A stretch of 64,000 bases of DNA from an uncultured Oscillospiraceae bacterium (GCA_910577525.1 CAJTLI010000004.1:40320-104319), one strand, 5' to 3'. Shown: positions 50,788 to 60,040, counted from the stretch's first letter. Program-made: numbers and translations. Notes: generated from the sequence alone by a model not told the origin.

Positions 50788-52440
50788 TCAGCACTCCAAT
50801 TTTTCCAGGGTGCAGGTCTTGGCGATGGATTTGCGGATCTCCGCCCGCAGTGGCAGCACGGCGGAGGGGGACACGGACAGCTCGTCGATGCCGATGGCCA
50901 GAAAGGTCTCCAGCAGGGTCAGGTCCGCGCCCAGCTCGCCGCAGATGCCGATCCAGATGCCCGCCTTGTGGGCGGCATCTGCAGCCATCTTCAGCGCCCG
51001 GAGGACGGCGGGGTGGCGGGGATCGAAGAACTTGCCCAGGTCGTTGGCCTGGCGGTCGCAGGCCAGGGTGTACTGGGTCAGGTCGTTGGTGCCCACGGAG
51101 AAGAAGTCCACCTCACGGGCCAGCTCCTCCGCCACCAGTACGGAGGCCGGGGTCTCAACCATGATGCCCAGCTCGGTGTCCTTGTTGTAGGGCACGCCCT
51201 CCTTGTCCAGCTCGGCCATCACCTTCCGGCAGGCCCGCTTGCACTCCTTCACCTCCCACACGGAGGTAATCATGGGGAACATGATGGCCACCTTGCCATA
51301 GGCGGAGGCCCGGTAGAGGGCCCGGAGCTGGATGCGGAACACCTCGGGCCGGTTCAGACAGATGCGGATGGCCCGGACGCCCAGGGCGGGGTTCTCCTCC
51401 TTCTGCATCTCGAAATAGTCCACCTGCTTGTCGGCGCCAATGTCCAGGGTGCGGATGACCACCCGCTTGCCCCCCATGGCGGAGGCGACCTCTTTATAAG
51501 CCTGGAACTGCTCCTCCTCGGTGGGGTAATCAGAGGCGGCAAGATAGAGGAATTCGGAGCGGAACAGGCCGATGCCCTGGCCGTCGTTGGACAGCACCGC
51601 CGCCACATCCTCCGGAGAGCCGATGTTGCAGTACACCATCATGTGCTGTCCGTCCAGAGTCACGTCCTCCTGGCCCTTCATGGTGTCCATCAGGGTCTTC
51701 ATTTCCTGCTGCTTTTCCAGCTTGGCCTGGAAGGCGTTCAGCGTAATGTCGTCCGGCTCGATGGCCGCCTTGCCCGTCTCCCCGTCGATGTAGGCCGTCC
51801 GCCCGTTCAGCTCCTGCTTGAGCTGGTCCCCAAGGCCGCAGATGGCCGGGATGCCCATGGTGCGGGCCAGAATGGCGGTGTGGCTGTTGGAGGAGCCGCC
51901 CTGGGTGACGAACCCCAAAATCTTGCGCTTATCCAGCTGAAGGGTCTCGGAGGGGGCCAGGTCGTCGGCGGCCAGAATCACCGGCTCCTCGGAGTCGATG
52001 CCGCCCTCGGTGACGCCCATCAGATTGTTGCGGATGCGCCGGGCCACGTCCTTGATGTCGGCGGCCCGGGCCTGCATATAGGCGTCGTCCATGGCGGCCA
52101 GCATGGCGGCAAACTGCTCCCCGGCGGTCTCCACCGCCCGCTCGGCGGTGCAGCCCTCCTCCAGGGCGGCGGTCATGCAGTCGCAGAAGTCCTCGTCCTC
52201 CACAAACATGGCGTGGGTCTCAAAGAGCATGGCGGCCTCGTCCCCGGCCTCCTCCCGGGCCTTGTCCGCCAGGGCGTTGAGCTGGTCCATAGACCTCTCT
52301 TTCGCCTCCTCCATGCGGCGCTTTTCCTCCTCCGGGTCCGAGGCGGCGGTTTGGACGGCGGCGGTTTCGGCCCGCTGATAGAAGTAGATGGGGCCCTTCA
52401 CCACTCCTTTGGAGACGCCTTTCCCCTGCATCAAAATCAT
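50788..52440 (-). CDS. ptsI: PTS enzyme I (phosphoenolpyruvate-protein phosphotransferase)
   Basis: A 550-residue general PTS component that takes phosphate from PEP and passes it to HPr. The HPr-binding N-terminal domain is followed by the phospho-histidine in GGSSNSHTAILAR (about residue 185). The PEP-binding barrel has GIGLFRSEFLYL, PALGVRAIR, SVGTNDLTQYTLACDR and the catalytic cysteine in GICGELG. It is slightly shorter than the usual 570-575. It lies 65 bp after ptsH in the same direction. Start at ATG 52440 with GGGAGG upstream. Confidence 0.95.
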   Translation of the reverse strand: MILMQGKGVSKGVVKGPIYFYQRAETAAVQTAASDPEEEKRRMEEAKERSMDQLNALADKAREEAGDEAAMLFETHAMFVEDEDFCDCMTAALEEGCTAERAVETAGEQFAAMLAAMDDAYMQARAADIKDVARRIRNNLMGVTEGGIDSEEPVILAADDLAPSETLQLDKRKILGFVTQGGSSNSHTAILARTMGIPAICGLGDQLKQELNGRTAYIDGETGKAAIEPDDITLNAFQAKLEKQQEMKTLMDTMKGQEDVTLDGQHMMVYCNIGSPEDVAAVLSNDGQGIGLFRSEFLYLAASDYPTEEEQFQAYKEVASAMGGKRVVIRTLDIGADKQVDYFEMQKEENPALGVRAIRICLNRPEVFRIQLRALYRASAYGKVAIMFPMITSVWEVKECKRACRKVMAELDKEGVPYNKDTELGIMVETPASVLVAEELAREVDFFSVGTNDLTQYTLACDRQANDLGKFFDPRHPAVLRALKMAADAAHKAGIWIGICGELGADLTLLETFLAIGIDELSVSPSAVLPLRAEIRKSIAKTCTLEKLEC

Positions 52441-52505
52441 CGGTTTTCCTCCCTGTCCTGATTTGAGGGCGTCCGCCGCTGGGGCGGACGCCCTTTTGCG
52501 GCGCG

Positions 52506-52766
52506 CTACAGATTGTCCTGGAAGAATTTCTCCAGAGCGGCGGCGTTGGCCTCCTCGCTGCCGCCCTCGACGGTGACGGTGACGGTCTCGCCCTGCTTGA
52601 TGCCCAGGCCCATGAGAGCCATGAGCTTGGCGCCTCCGGCGGACTTGCCGTCGGCCTTGGCGATGGTGACGGCGCTGTCCAGGGCCTTGACGGCCTTGAC
52701 CAGCAGCCCGGCGGGCCGGGCGTGGATGCCCACGGGGTCGGTGATGGTGTAGGTGAATTCTTTCAT
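52506..52766 (-). CDS. ptsH: HPr phosphocarrier protein (regulatory serine absent)
   Basis: An 86-residue HPr with phospho-accepting His15 in PVGIHARPAG. In place of the usual LKSIMGVMSLG segment it reads GGAKLMALMGLG, so the position of regulatory Ser46 is a lysine (residue 47 here). The protein should still carry phosphate to EII enzymes but could not be phosphorylated by HPr kinase at that site, and so could not act as CcpA corepressor in the classical way. It sits between amylosucrase and ptsI in a dedicated sugar operon, suggesting a specialised HPr. Confidence 0.93.
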   Translation of the reverse strand: MKEFTYTITDPVGIHARPAGLLVKAVKALDSAVTIAKADGKSAGGAKLMALMGLGIKQGETVTVTVEGGSEEANAAALEKFFQDNL

Positions 52767-52796
52767 GATAACGCTTCCTCTCCTTAAAATGATATG

Positions 52797-54650
52797 TTAT
52801 CTGACGGTCTGAGCTCGCTCCAGATAATAGAAGCCATATGCCGGGATTTGGAGGTTTTGCATGGTGTGTGTTTCTCTGGTGAGCAGACTGGTGAACTCCC
52901 CCGGATTGTTGGGAAGGGTGACGGCCTTGTCCTCCGGGGTGAAGTTGAACACGCCGGTGAGCGTCCGGCCCCGAAAACACCGCTCGATGGCCAGCACCCC
53001 GTCGTCCCCGGTGTCCAGCGTCCGCACGTCCGCCTCCGCCCCAAAGGCGGGATTGACCTTGCGCAGCTCCCCCAGGGCCTTAAGTCCGGTAAACACCTGC
53101 CCCTCCGGGGTGGACGGGTCCCCGGCGTGCTCCGCCAGGTCCCAGCGCATTTTGCCCCGGTGGAGGTAGCGGCTGTCCTCCGCCTTATTGGGGTCGTCCT
53201 TGTAGCTGTAGTCGTTCACCTGAGCGATCTCGTCCCCGCTGTACAGCAGGGGGACGCCTGTCTGCATAAACATCATGGCGTGAAGGGTCAGATCGAATCG
53301 GACCGCCTTCTCCATGGCGGCGGCGTCCTTCTCAAAGCCCGCCTTCTCGATGCCGCACAGGGAGGCGGTGGTGCCGCACTGGCGGGCGTCGCCGCTGGCC
53401 GGGTCGGCGTTGTACAGCTCTCCCCGGCTCACGCTGTCCGGGGTCAGGCCCTGGAACCAGTCGCTCAAAAACTTCTTGTGGGGGACCTCCGACATGCCCC
53501 ACTGGGCCAGGGCGCCGTAATCCAGGCCCCAGCCGATGTCGTCGTGGCAGCGCAGGTAGTTCAAAAATACATACTGCTTGGGCAGGGCGTTGACGGTATC
53601 CAGCTGGCGGCGCAGCAGGCGGGTGTCCTTTGTCGCCACGGTGTGCCAGGTGGTGCACATGGTGGTGACGTTGTAGAGCAGATGGCACTCCGGCTTTTCC
53701 ACCGTGCCGAAGTAGGGCACCACCTTCACCGGCTCCATCACCACCTCCCCCAGCAGGATGACGGAGGGGCACACGATCTCCCCGATCATCCGCATCATGC
53801 GCACAATGGTGTGGACCTGGGGAAGGTTGCGGCAGTCGGTGCCCAGCTCCTTCCAGATGTAGGGCACCGCGTCAATCCGGATCATGTCCATCCCCTTGTT
53901 GGCCAAAAACAGGAAGTTGTACATCATCTCGTTGAACACCCGGGGATTGCGGTAGTTCAAATCCCACTGATAGGGGTAGAAGGAGGTCATGACGTAGTGG
54001 CCGCAGTCCTCCAGCCAGGTGAAGTTGCCGGGGGCGGTGGTGGGGAACACCTGGGGCACCGTTTTTTCGTACTGCTGGGGGATAGCGGGGTCGGCAAAGA
54101 AGAAGTACCGGCTCATGTACTCCCCGTCGCCCGCACGGGCTTTTTTCGCCCACTCATGGTCCTGGCTGGTGTGGTTCATCACGAAGTCCATGCACAGGTT
54201 CACGCCCCGCTCGTGGCAGGCCCCGGCCAGCTTCTCCAGGTCCTCCATGGCGCCCAGGTCCGGCCGCACCGCCCGGAAGTCGGCCACGGCGTAGCCCCCG
54301 TCGCTCCGCCCCGGCACGGTGTCCAGGAAGGGCATGAGGTGGATGAGGTTCACCCCGGCTTTCTCAATGTAGGGCAGCTTTTCCCGCACCCCGTTCAGGT
54401 TCCCGGCGAAGTTGTCGATGTAGAGCATCATGCCGGTGAGCTCGTTGGACTTGTACCATTCTGGGTCCGCCTCCCGCTCCAGATCCCGCTTTTTCAGGGC
54501 CTCGGAGCGGTCCGAGGCAAACTGGTACAGCTGGCCGCACAGCTCGGCGAACATGTCCCCATTGCCGTATAGCTCCATGTACAGCCAGCGCAGCTCGTCC
54601 AGGTGCCGGTCCAGCCGGGCCTGGAACAGAGTCTCTTCCGTTTTTGTCAT
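52797..54650 (-). CDS. Amylosucrase (GH13 subfamily 4-like)
   Basis: A 617-residue alpha-amylase superfamily enzyme. An all-helical N-terminal domain (WLYMELYGNGDMFAELCGQL) characteristic of amylosucrases precedes the barrel. Motifs: VNLIHLMPFLDTVPGRSDGGYAVADF, MDFVMNHTS, the nucleophile in DMIRIDAVPYIWK, the acid/base glutamate in ILLGEVV and LRCHDDIGWG. It would transfer glucose from sucrose onto alpha-glucan, releasing fructose, or hydrolyse sucrose. The ATG at 54650 is preferred over a GTG three codons upstream. Operon position next to HAD phosphatase, HPr and EI fits sucrose use. Confidence 0.88.
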   Translation of the reverse strand: MTKTEETLFQARLDRHLDELRWLYMELYGNGDMFAELCGQLYQFASDRSEALKKRDLEREADPEWYKSNELTGMMLYIDNFAGNLNGVREKLPYIEKAGVNLIHLMPFLDTVPGRSDGGYAVADFRAVRPDLGAMEDLEKLAGACHERGVNLCMDFVMNHTSQDHEWAKKARAGDGEYMSRYFFFADPAIPQQYEKTVPQVFPTTAPGNFTWLEDCGHYVMTSFYPYQWDLNYRNPRVFNEMMYNFLFLANKGMDMIRIDAVPYIWKELGTDCRNLPQVHTIVRMMRMIGEIVCPSVILLGEVVMEPVKVVPYFGTVEKPECHLLYNVTTMCTTWHTVATKDTRLLRRQLDTVNALPKQYVFLNYLRCHDDIGWGLDYGALAQWGMSEVPHKKFLSDWFQGLTPDSVSRGELYNADPASGDARQCGTTASLCGIEKAGFEKDAAAMEKAVRFDLTLHAMMFMQTGVPLLYSGDEIAQVNDYSYKDDPNKAEDSRYLHRGKMRWDLAEHAGDPSTPEGQVFTGLKALGELRKVNPAFGAEADVRTLDTGDDGVLAIERCFRGRTLTGVFNFTPEDKAVTLPNNPGEFTSLLTRETHTMQNLQIPAYGFYYLERAQTVR

Positions 54651-54668
54651 GCTTCTCACCCCGTTTTC

Positions 54669-55499
54669 TCAAATCAAGCCGAGCTTTTCAAACGCCCAGT
54701 AGAGGCCGTCCTCCTCCACCGGGGGGCAGACCAGACCGGCAATTTCCTTCAAGCCCGCGCTCCCGTTTCCCATGCACACGGAGACCCCTGCGGTTTGAAG
54801 CAGCTCCAGATCGTTCATACTGTCTCCAAAGGCCACGGTGTCCTCCACCGGAACGTCCAGATACTGGCACAGCCGCCGGACCGCCATCCCCTTGTTGAAG
54901 GCCCTGTTCATCAGCTCACCGTTGACGATGCCGCAGGCGTCCGTATCCTGGATGCAGAAGTGAAATTCGTCCTGGAGGGCCTCCATGGGGCGGCGCAGCC
55001 GGTCCATCCCGCAGCTCATGAAAGCCATTCCGTAGATCGGTTCGCCGTCATATTCCGCCATGGGCCGGATGTTCAGCTCGCTCTCCAGCTGAATCCGCCA
55101 GCGCAGCAGCTCGCTGTTGGCCTGGGACTGGGCGTTTTCCGCCAGAAACTCCTTGAAGCCCTCGTCGGTGTAGCTGTGGTGCCTGCTCCCGATGGTGCGG
55201 TATATGCCGCTCTCCTCAAAAACGGAGAGCACCCGCTTCTGCTGCTCCGGCGTCATGGGGCAGTCGTAGACCATCTGACCGCCGTACTCGATGCAGCCCC
55301 CGGCGCTGCTGATCACCCCGTCGAAGCCGTATTGCAGCAGCGGCGACAGCATGACGTGATTCCGTCCGGAGCACAGCACGGCCTTGTGTCCCTTTGCCTG
55401 GGCTCGGCGGACGGCCTCCAGCGCGGAGGGGGGCGGCACGTTTTTGCCCGGCTCCGTCAAGGTGCCGTCAATATCCAAAAAAATCAGCTTTTGTTTCAT
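54669..55499 (-). CDS. HAD-superfamily (Cof-type) sugar phosphatase
   Basis: A 276-residue HAD IIB protein. Motif I is LIFLDIDGTL (nucleophile and general-acid aspartates), motif II VLCSGRN, motif III lysine in NKGMAVRRLCQYL and motif IV FGDSMNDLELLQTAG. Cof-type members dephosphorylate sugar phosphates. As the first gene of the amylosucrase operon it might remove phosphate from the sugar phosphate delivered by the PTS; this role is inferred from position. GGGAGG upstream of ATG 55499. Confidence 0.88.
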   Translation of the reverse strand: MKQKLIFLDIDGTLTEPGKNVPPPSALEAVRRAQAKGHKAVLCSGRNHVMLSPLLQYGFDGVISSAGGCIEYGGQMVYDCPMTPEQQKRVLSVFEESGIYRTIGSRHHSYTDEGFKEFLAENAQSQANSELLRWRIQLESELNIRPMAEYDGEPIYGMAFMSCGMDRLRRPMEALQDEFHFCIQDTDACGIVNGELMNRAFNKGMAVRRLCQYLDVPVEDTVAFGDSMNDLELLQTAGVSVCMGNGSAGLKEIAGLVCPPVEEDGLYWAFEKLGLI

Positions 55500-55544
55500 G
55501 GTTGACCTCCCGTCTGTACCGCGGCTCTGTTTTCCAGCCATATT

Positions 55545-55598
55545 TGTACTCGCGTTCATTATTGGGATAATTATAAAAAGGGTAATTTGATCTGTCAA
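55545..55598 (-). promoter_or_regulatory. Promoter and operator of the HAD-amylosucrase-HPr-EI operon
   Basis: Minus strand consensus promoter TTGACA (55593-55598), 17 bp, TATAAT (55570-55575). Downstream is TGAACGCGAGTACA (55545-55558), matching the site in front of the EII gene. Confidence 0.85.
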
Positions 55599-55682
55599 TA
55601 CTCTATGAAGCAATTCCCGGCGCAAAAAAGATTTTCGTCCTTTTTACTGATTTTCTAATGCGCTTTTTTACAAATCTCACGA

Positions 55683-55738
55683 TTGACAGTCCCTGTCTTT
55701 TGTGTTAACTTTTAATCGCGAAGATGAACGCGCGTACA
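55683..55738 (+). promoter_or_regulatory. Promoter and operator of the EII gene
   Basis: TTGACA (55683-55688), 17 bp, TAACTT (55706-55711), followed by TGAACGCGCGTACA (55725-55738), which differs by one base from the site at 55545. The palindromic CGCG centre is typical of LacI-family operators; the LacI gene at 57808 is the likely binder. Confidence 0.8.
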
Positions 55739-55783
55739 TTATGGAAATCGAACAAGAACTCTCTTTATTAAGGAGGCATCCAC

Positions 55784-57673
55784 ATGACTTACGATTACGC
55801 AAAGATTGCCCGAGAAGTCATCGCGGCGGTGGGCGGGGCTGAGAACATCCGCTCCGCCGCCCACTGCGCCACCCGGCTCCGCCTGATCGTGGCGGACCGG
55901 GACAAGGCCGACGCCGTGAAGGGCACGTTCTTCACCGCCGGGCAGTACCAGATCATTTTCGGCACCGGCCACGTGAACCGGGTCTATGAGCAGATTGTCC
56001 AGCTGGGCATCGCCGAGACCACGGCCAGCGAGGCCAAAGAGGCCAAAATGGAGGGCAAGAACCAGCTGCAAAAGGCCATCCGCACCTTTGGCGACGTGTT
56101 TGTCCCCGTCATCCCCGCCCTGGTGGCCACCGGCTTATTCCTGGGCCTCAAGGGCGCGCTGTTCAACAACAACTTCCTGGCCCTGTTCGGCCTGACCAAC
56201 GCCGATATCCCCCAGACCCTCCAGGTGCTGGTGGAGGTTCTCTCCGGCACCACCTTCGCCTTCCTGCCCGCCATCGTGTGCTGGTCCACCTTCCGGGTGT
56301 TCGGCGGCTCGCCGGTGCTGGGGCTCATCCTGGGCCTCATGCTGGTGAACGGCGCCCTGCCCAACGCCTACTCGGTGGCCGACCCCTCCAGCGGCGTGGT
56401 CCCCCTGATGCTGTTCGGCTTCATCCCCATCGTGGGCTACCAGGGGAGCATCCTCCCCGCCTTTGTAGCCGGCGTGATCGGCAGCAAGCTGGAAAAGAAG
56501 CTGCGCAAGACGGTGCCTCCCATTTTTGACTTTATGATTACCCCGTTTCTGGTGCTCCTCATCATGCTGGTGCTCTCCCTGCTGGTCATCGGCCCCCTCC
56601 TCCACCAGCTGGAAAACGTGCTGCTGGTCATCGTGGAGGCGGCGCTGGGCCTGCCCCTGGGCCTGGGCGGGATGATCGTGGGCTTCTTCTGGTCCATCAT
56701 CACCCTCACCGGCGTCCACCACATCTTTAACATGCTGGAGATCAGCCTGCTGTCCAACACCGGCTTCAACCCCTTCAACGCCATCCTGTGCATGTGCGGC
56801 TTCTCCTCCGCCGGGGTGTGTCTGGCCATCTCCATCAAGGCCAAGAAGAAGGAGATCCGGGCCATCGGCCCCAGCGCCACCGCCTCCGCCCTGCTGGGCA
56901 TCGGCGAGCCCGCCCTGTTCGGCGTCATCCTGCGCTACGGCTTAAAACCCTTTCTGCTCAGCTGTTCCATCAACGGCATCGCGGGCATGATCGCCATGCT
57001 GCTGGGGATGCAGGGCACCGGCAACGGCATCACCACCATCCCTGGAATCCTGCTGTACATCTACTCTCCCAGCCAGCTCATCATGTATGTGGTGCTGGCC
57101 GCCGCCGTGTTCGCCACCGCCTTCGGCCTGACCTGGATGTTTGCCGTTCCCCCGGAGGTCATGGAGGCGGACGCCCCCATGAAACAGGCGGAACCCGCCC
57201 CCGCTCCCGCCCCGGCGGCCTTCCCGGAGGTGGTGGGCTCCGTGGCGAAGGGCGCCTTCGTCCCCATGGAGGAGCTGCCCGACCCCACCTTCTCCCAGGG
57301 CGTTCTGGGCTTCTGCTGCGGCGTCACCCCCGAGGACGGCAAGGTCTACGCCCCTGTGGACGGGGCCGTCAGCCAGCTGGCCGACACCCTCCACGCCATT
57401 GGCATCGAGGCGGGCGGCGCGGAGCTGCTCATCCACGTGGGGGTGGACACAGTGGAGATGAAGGGCGACGGCTTCACCACCCACGTCAAGGAGGGACAGG
57501 CGGTGAAAAAGGGCGGCCTGCTGCTCACCGTGGGTCTGGCCAAAGTCAAGGCGGCGGGCCACCCCACCACCATCATGGCGGCCGCCACCAACTCCGACGG
57601 CCTGGCCTCCGTGGAGGCCGCGGGCTCCGGCGCACTCCGGCCGGGAGATGCCCTGATGGCCCTCCGAGCCTGA
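55784..57673 (+). CDS. PTS sucrose-type EIIBCA permease
   Basis: A 629-residue membrane transporter that phosphorylates its sugar during uptake. EIIB: residues 1-85 with phospho-cysteine 28 in SAAHCATRLRL. EIIC: about 105-460 with GVHHIFNMLEISLL and AIGPSATASALLGIGEPALFG. An Ala/Pro linker (EPAPAPAPAAFPE) precedes EIIA: about 480-629 with the active histidine in LLIHVGVDTVEM. The BCA order and sequence style fit the sucrose/beta-glucoside/trehalose group; sucrose is favoured by the neighbouring amylosucrase. AAGGAGG lies upstream. The LacI regulator follows. Confidence 0.9.
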   Translation: MTYDYAKIAREVIAAVGGAENIRSAAHCATRLRLIVADRDKADAVKGTFFTAGQYQIIFGTGHVNRVYEQIVQLGIAETTASEAKEAKMEGKNQLQKAIRTFGDVFVPVIPALVATGLFLGLKGALFNNNFLALFGLTNADIPQTLQVLVEVLSGTTFAFLPAIVCWSTFRVFGGSPVLGLILGLMLVNGALPNAYSVADPSSGVVPLMLFGFIPIVGYQGSILPAFVAGVIGSKLEKKLRKTVPPIFDFMITPFLVLLIMLVLSLLVIGPLLHQLENVLLVIVEAALGLPLGLGGMIVGFFWSIITLTGVHHIFNMLEISLLSNTGFNPFNAILCMCGFSSAGVCLAISIKAKKKEIRAIGPSATASALLGIGEPALFGVILRYGLKPFLLSCSINGIAGMIAMLLGMQGTGNGITTIPGILLYIYSPSQLIMYVVLAAAVFATAFGLTWMFAVPPEVMEADAPMKQAEPAPAPAPAAFPEVVGSVAKGAFVPMEELPDPTFSQGVLGFCCGVTPEDGKVYAPVDGAVSQLADTLHAIGIEAGGAELLIHVGVDTVEMKGDGFTTHVKEGQAVKKGGLLLTVGLAKVKAAGHPTTIMAAATNSDGLASVEAAGSGALRPGDALMALRA

Positions 57674-57807
57674 TCCGCATACGCTCCTCCTCTTTTCTCC
57701 AGGGCTCACAGTCCCTTACCGGGCTGTGCGCCCTGCCTCTTTCCGCCCTCCGCTTGACGAACGCGCTGAAATCCGATAAAATAAGACCAAGGAAAGGCGG
57801 GGATACC

Positions 57808-58824
57808 ATGGCAAGTATGCAGGATATAGCCGATAAGGCGGGGGTCTCTCGGGTCACGGTTTCCCGCGTGCTGTCCAACCACCCCTCTGTCAAGGCCGAG
57901 ACGCGGAAAAAAGTTCTCCATTGGGTCAGGGAGCTGGAATATGAGCCCAATCTGATCGCTCAGAGCTTAGCGGGAAACGGGACAAACCTCATTGGACTGC
58001 TGGTGCCCGAGATCGCCTATCCATTTTTCAGCGAGATCATTGAGGCCATTGAAAATCAAGCGTTTTACGCGGGATACAGCGTCATTATCTGCAACACCCG
58101 CCGCAGCCTGGAGCGGGAGAAGAACATCCTCAAGGAGCTGAAGCAGCGCAGGGCGGAGGGTGTGATCGCGGTCCCCGTCTCTCCGGAGCGCAGCGCCGCC
58201 GCTTACCAGCGGTTTCAGCGCCCGACTGTGATGATTACCAAACAGGTGGAGGGGTTCAGCTGTGTCTATATCTCCCACTACGCCGGGGGACAGCAGCTGG
58301 CGAAGCATTTTCTCAATGTGGGGTTTCAGCGGATCGGGTATATCGGCCCCACCAAGGACTCCACCTCGGCGCTGAAATACGCCGGGTTCCAAAATTACCT
58401 AGCCTCCCACCGGGTCCGCCTCACCGATGTGATCGACTGTCCCGCCCCCGAGAACATGAACGCCAGCGAGGTCTACCAGCGGGTCAAACAGTACGCTGCG
58501 GGGCCTGGGCTGCGCTGCGAGGCATATCTGACCAACGACGACATCACCGCCTGCGAAACCATCGCGGCGTTCCGGGAGCTGGGCTATGCCGTGCCAAAGG
58601 ACATCGCCATCGCCAGCTTTGACAATTCTCTGCTGGCCAAGGAGATCAGCCCCAAGCTCACCGCTTTGGCCCAGCCGTTGGAGGAGATCGGGCGCAAGGC
58701 GGTGGAGGCCCTGCTGGAGCAGATCAACGACGGCGCCCTGGCCCGTATGTACGAGCTGGAATCCCGGATCATCGTGCGGGAGTCCACTATCAATTTTGTG
58801 TCCGGCCAGCGCTCCGGCGGCTGA
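57808..58824 (+). CDS. LacI-family regulator of the PTS operon
   Basis: A 338-residue repressor. The N-terminal DNA-binding region reads MASMQDIADKAGVSRVTVSRVLSNHPSVKAETRKKV. The hinge helix has LIAQSLAGN, and a periplasmic-binding-like effector domain follows (NLIGLLVPEIAYPFFSEIIEAIE, GFQRIGYIGP). Co-directional with EII, 134 bp downstream. It most likely binds the two TGAACGCG(A/C)GTACA sites and responds to a sugar or sugar phosphate. AAAGGCGGGG serves as ribosome site. Confidence 0.92.
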   Translation: MASMQDIADKAGVSRVTVSRVLSNHPSVKAETRKKVLHWVRELEYEPNLIAQSLAGNGTNLIGLLVPEIAYPFFSEIIEAIENQAFYAGYSVIICNTRRSLEREKNILKELKQRRAEGVIAVPVSPERSAAAYQRFQRPTVMITKQVEGFSCVYISHYAGGQQLAKHFLNVGFQRIGYIGPTKDSTSALKYAGFQNYLASHRVRLTDVIDCPAPENMNASEVYQRVKQYAAGPGLRCEAYLTNDDITACETIAAFRELGYAVPKDIAIASFDNSLLAKEISPKLTALAQPLEEIGRKAVEALLEQINDGALARMYELESRIIVRESTINFVSGQRSGG

Positions 58825-58842
58825 CGGACATACCGTCTCATG

Positions 58843-58884
58843 AAGCGTATCCCAAGCTATTTTTGACTTGGGGTACGCTTTTGC
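58843..58884. terminator. Terminator between convergent LacI genes
   Basis: AAGCGTATCCCAAG...CTTGGGGTACGCTTTTGC hairpin. Confidence 0.8.
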
Positions 58885-58923
58885 AGTTTTCTCACAGAAT
58901 CAATCTGCATGGGGCGGCGCTGC

Positions 58924-59955
58924 TCATCTCAGCGTGGAGTTTCTACATACCGGCGTGGTCTGCACATAGGTTCTGCGGAACGGAAGGTTTGGATTTTTGA
59001 TGCGCTCCAACAGCATATCCGCCGCCATGCGCCCGATGTCGTTGTTTGGAATCTGCACCGTTGTCAGAGACGGCTCCACCACAGCGGACTGGGGCGTGCC
59101 GTCGAAGCCGGCCACCATAATATCGCCCGGAATGGCCATCCCCAGCCGTTTCAGCGCGGCCATCATGTGGATCGCCAGAAAGTCGTTGGCGCAGACCAGG
59201 GCGTCCGGCTTGACCTCCATGCCCTGAAACCGCTTCAGCAGCCAGCTGTCGTCGCTGTAATGCGGGCCGTCCTCCTCCATGATGCACAGCCCCCGGTCCA
59301 GGGGCAGCCCGGCCTCGCTCAAGGCGTCGCAAAAGCCCAGCCAGCGCTGGCGGAAGCTGCCGCAGTGCCGCGGGTCGCCCACAAATCCCAGCCGCCTGGC
59401 CCCGGCCGCGATGACGTGGCAGGTCAGCAGGGCGGAGCTGGAGAGGTTCTCCATAGAGATGAAGTCGCAGCGCATGGGGGAGAGGTCGGTTATGGCGCTG
59501 GCGTCCACCGACAGGCAGGGGAGCCCCAGGGAGCACAGCATCTCCAAATAGCCCTGGTCAAACATCTCGATGGTCAGAATCCCCGCGGTCTGCTCAATCG
59601 CGACGTGGGGCGGCAGCCGCCTCCCCCGCAGCTCCTGCCCACTGATCTCCGACATCATCAGGGTGTAGCCGGCGCGGCTGAGGCGCTCTGTAAAGGCGGG
59701 CAGAAAAAAGGTGCCGAAGTGGGCGTCCACCGGGGTCTGGCTGGTGAGCAGAGCGACGCTTTTTCTCTGGGCCTCCCGTCCAGCCGGGCTCTCCTCCACC
59801 GTTTGAAGGTAGCCCAGCTCCCGGGCCTTCTGAAGAACCATCTGCCGGGTGGCCTGGGGAACCGTCCCCCGGTCATTGAATACCTTGGACACCGTATTGC
59901 GGGACAGCTCGCAGGCGTCGGCAATATCCTGAATTGTGACCCGTTTATACGCCAT
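58924..59955 (-). CDS. LacI-family regulator of the sugar ABC operon
   Basis: A 343-residue repressor beginning MAYKRVTIQDIADACELSRNTVSKVFNDRGTVPQATRQMV. An effector domain follows, with ALLTSQTPVDAHFGTFFLPAF, FVGDPRHCGSFRQRWLGFCDAL and DIMVAGFDGTPQSAVVEPSLTTVQIP. Divergent from the LplB/YtcP-type permease operon and preceded by repeated TTTACA-type sites, so local regulation is likely. Ligand unknown. Start at 59955 with GGAGGG upstream; a GTG/ATG run slightly earlier is less likely. Confidence 0.9.
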   Translation of the reverse strand: MAYKRVTIQDIADACELSRNTVSKVFNDRGTVPQATRQMVLQKARELGYLQTVEESPAGREAQRKSVALLTSQTPVDAHFGTFFLPAFTERLSRAGYTLMMSEISGQELRGRRLPPHVAIEQTAGILTIEMFDQGYLEMLCSLGLPCLSVDASAITDLSPMRCDFISMENLSSSALLTCHVIAAGARRLGFVGDPRHCGSFRQRWLGFCDALSEAGLPLDRGLCIMEEDGPHYSDDSWLLKRFQGMEVKPDALVCANDFLAIHMMAALKRLGMAIPGDIMVAGFDGTPQSAVVEPSLTTVQIPNNDIGRMAADMLLERIKNPNLPFRRTYVQTTPVCRNSTLR

Positions 59956-59994
59956 ATTTTTCCCTCCGTCTCCCATCATGATCGATTTTTCTAT

Positions 59995-60040
59995 AGTGTA
60001 ACATAGTCGTTTTGGAAAATCAAGATGTGCAAAATGTAAA
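59995..60040 (-). promoter_or_regulatory. Promoter and operator of the second LacI gene
   Basis: Minus strand TTGATT (60018-60023), 17 bp, TACACT (59995-60000). TGCAAAATGTAAA (60028-60040) lies just upstream of the -35 and is repeated in inverted form at 60197-60209. Confidence 0.7.
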
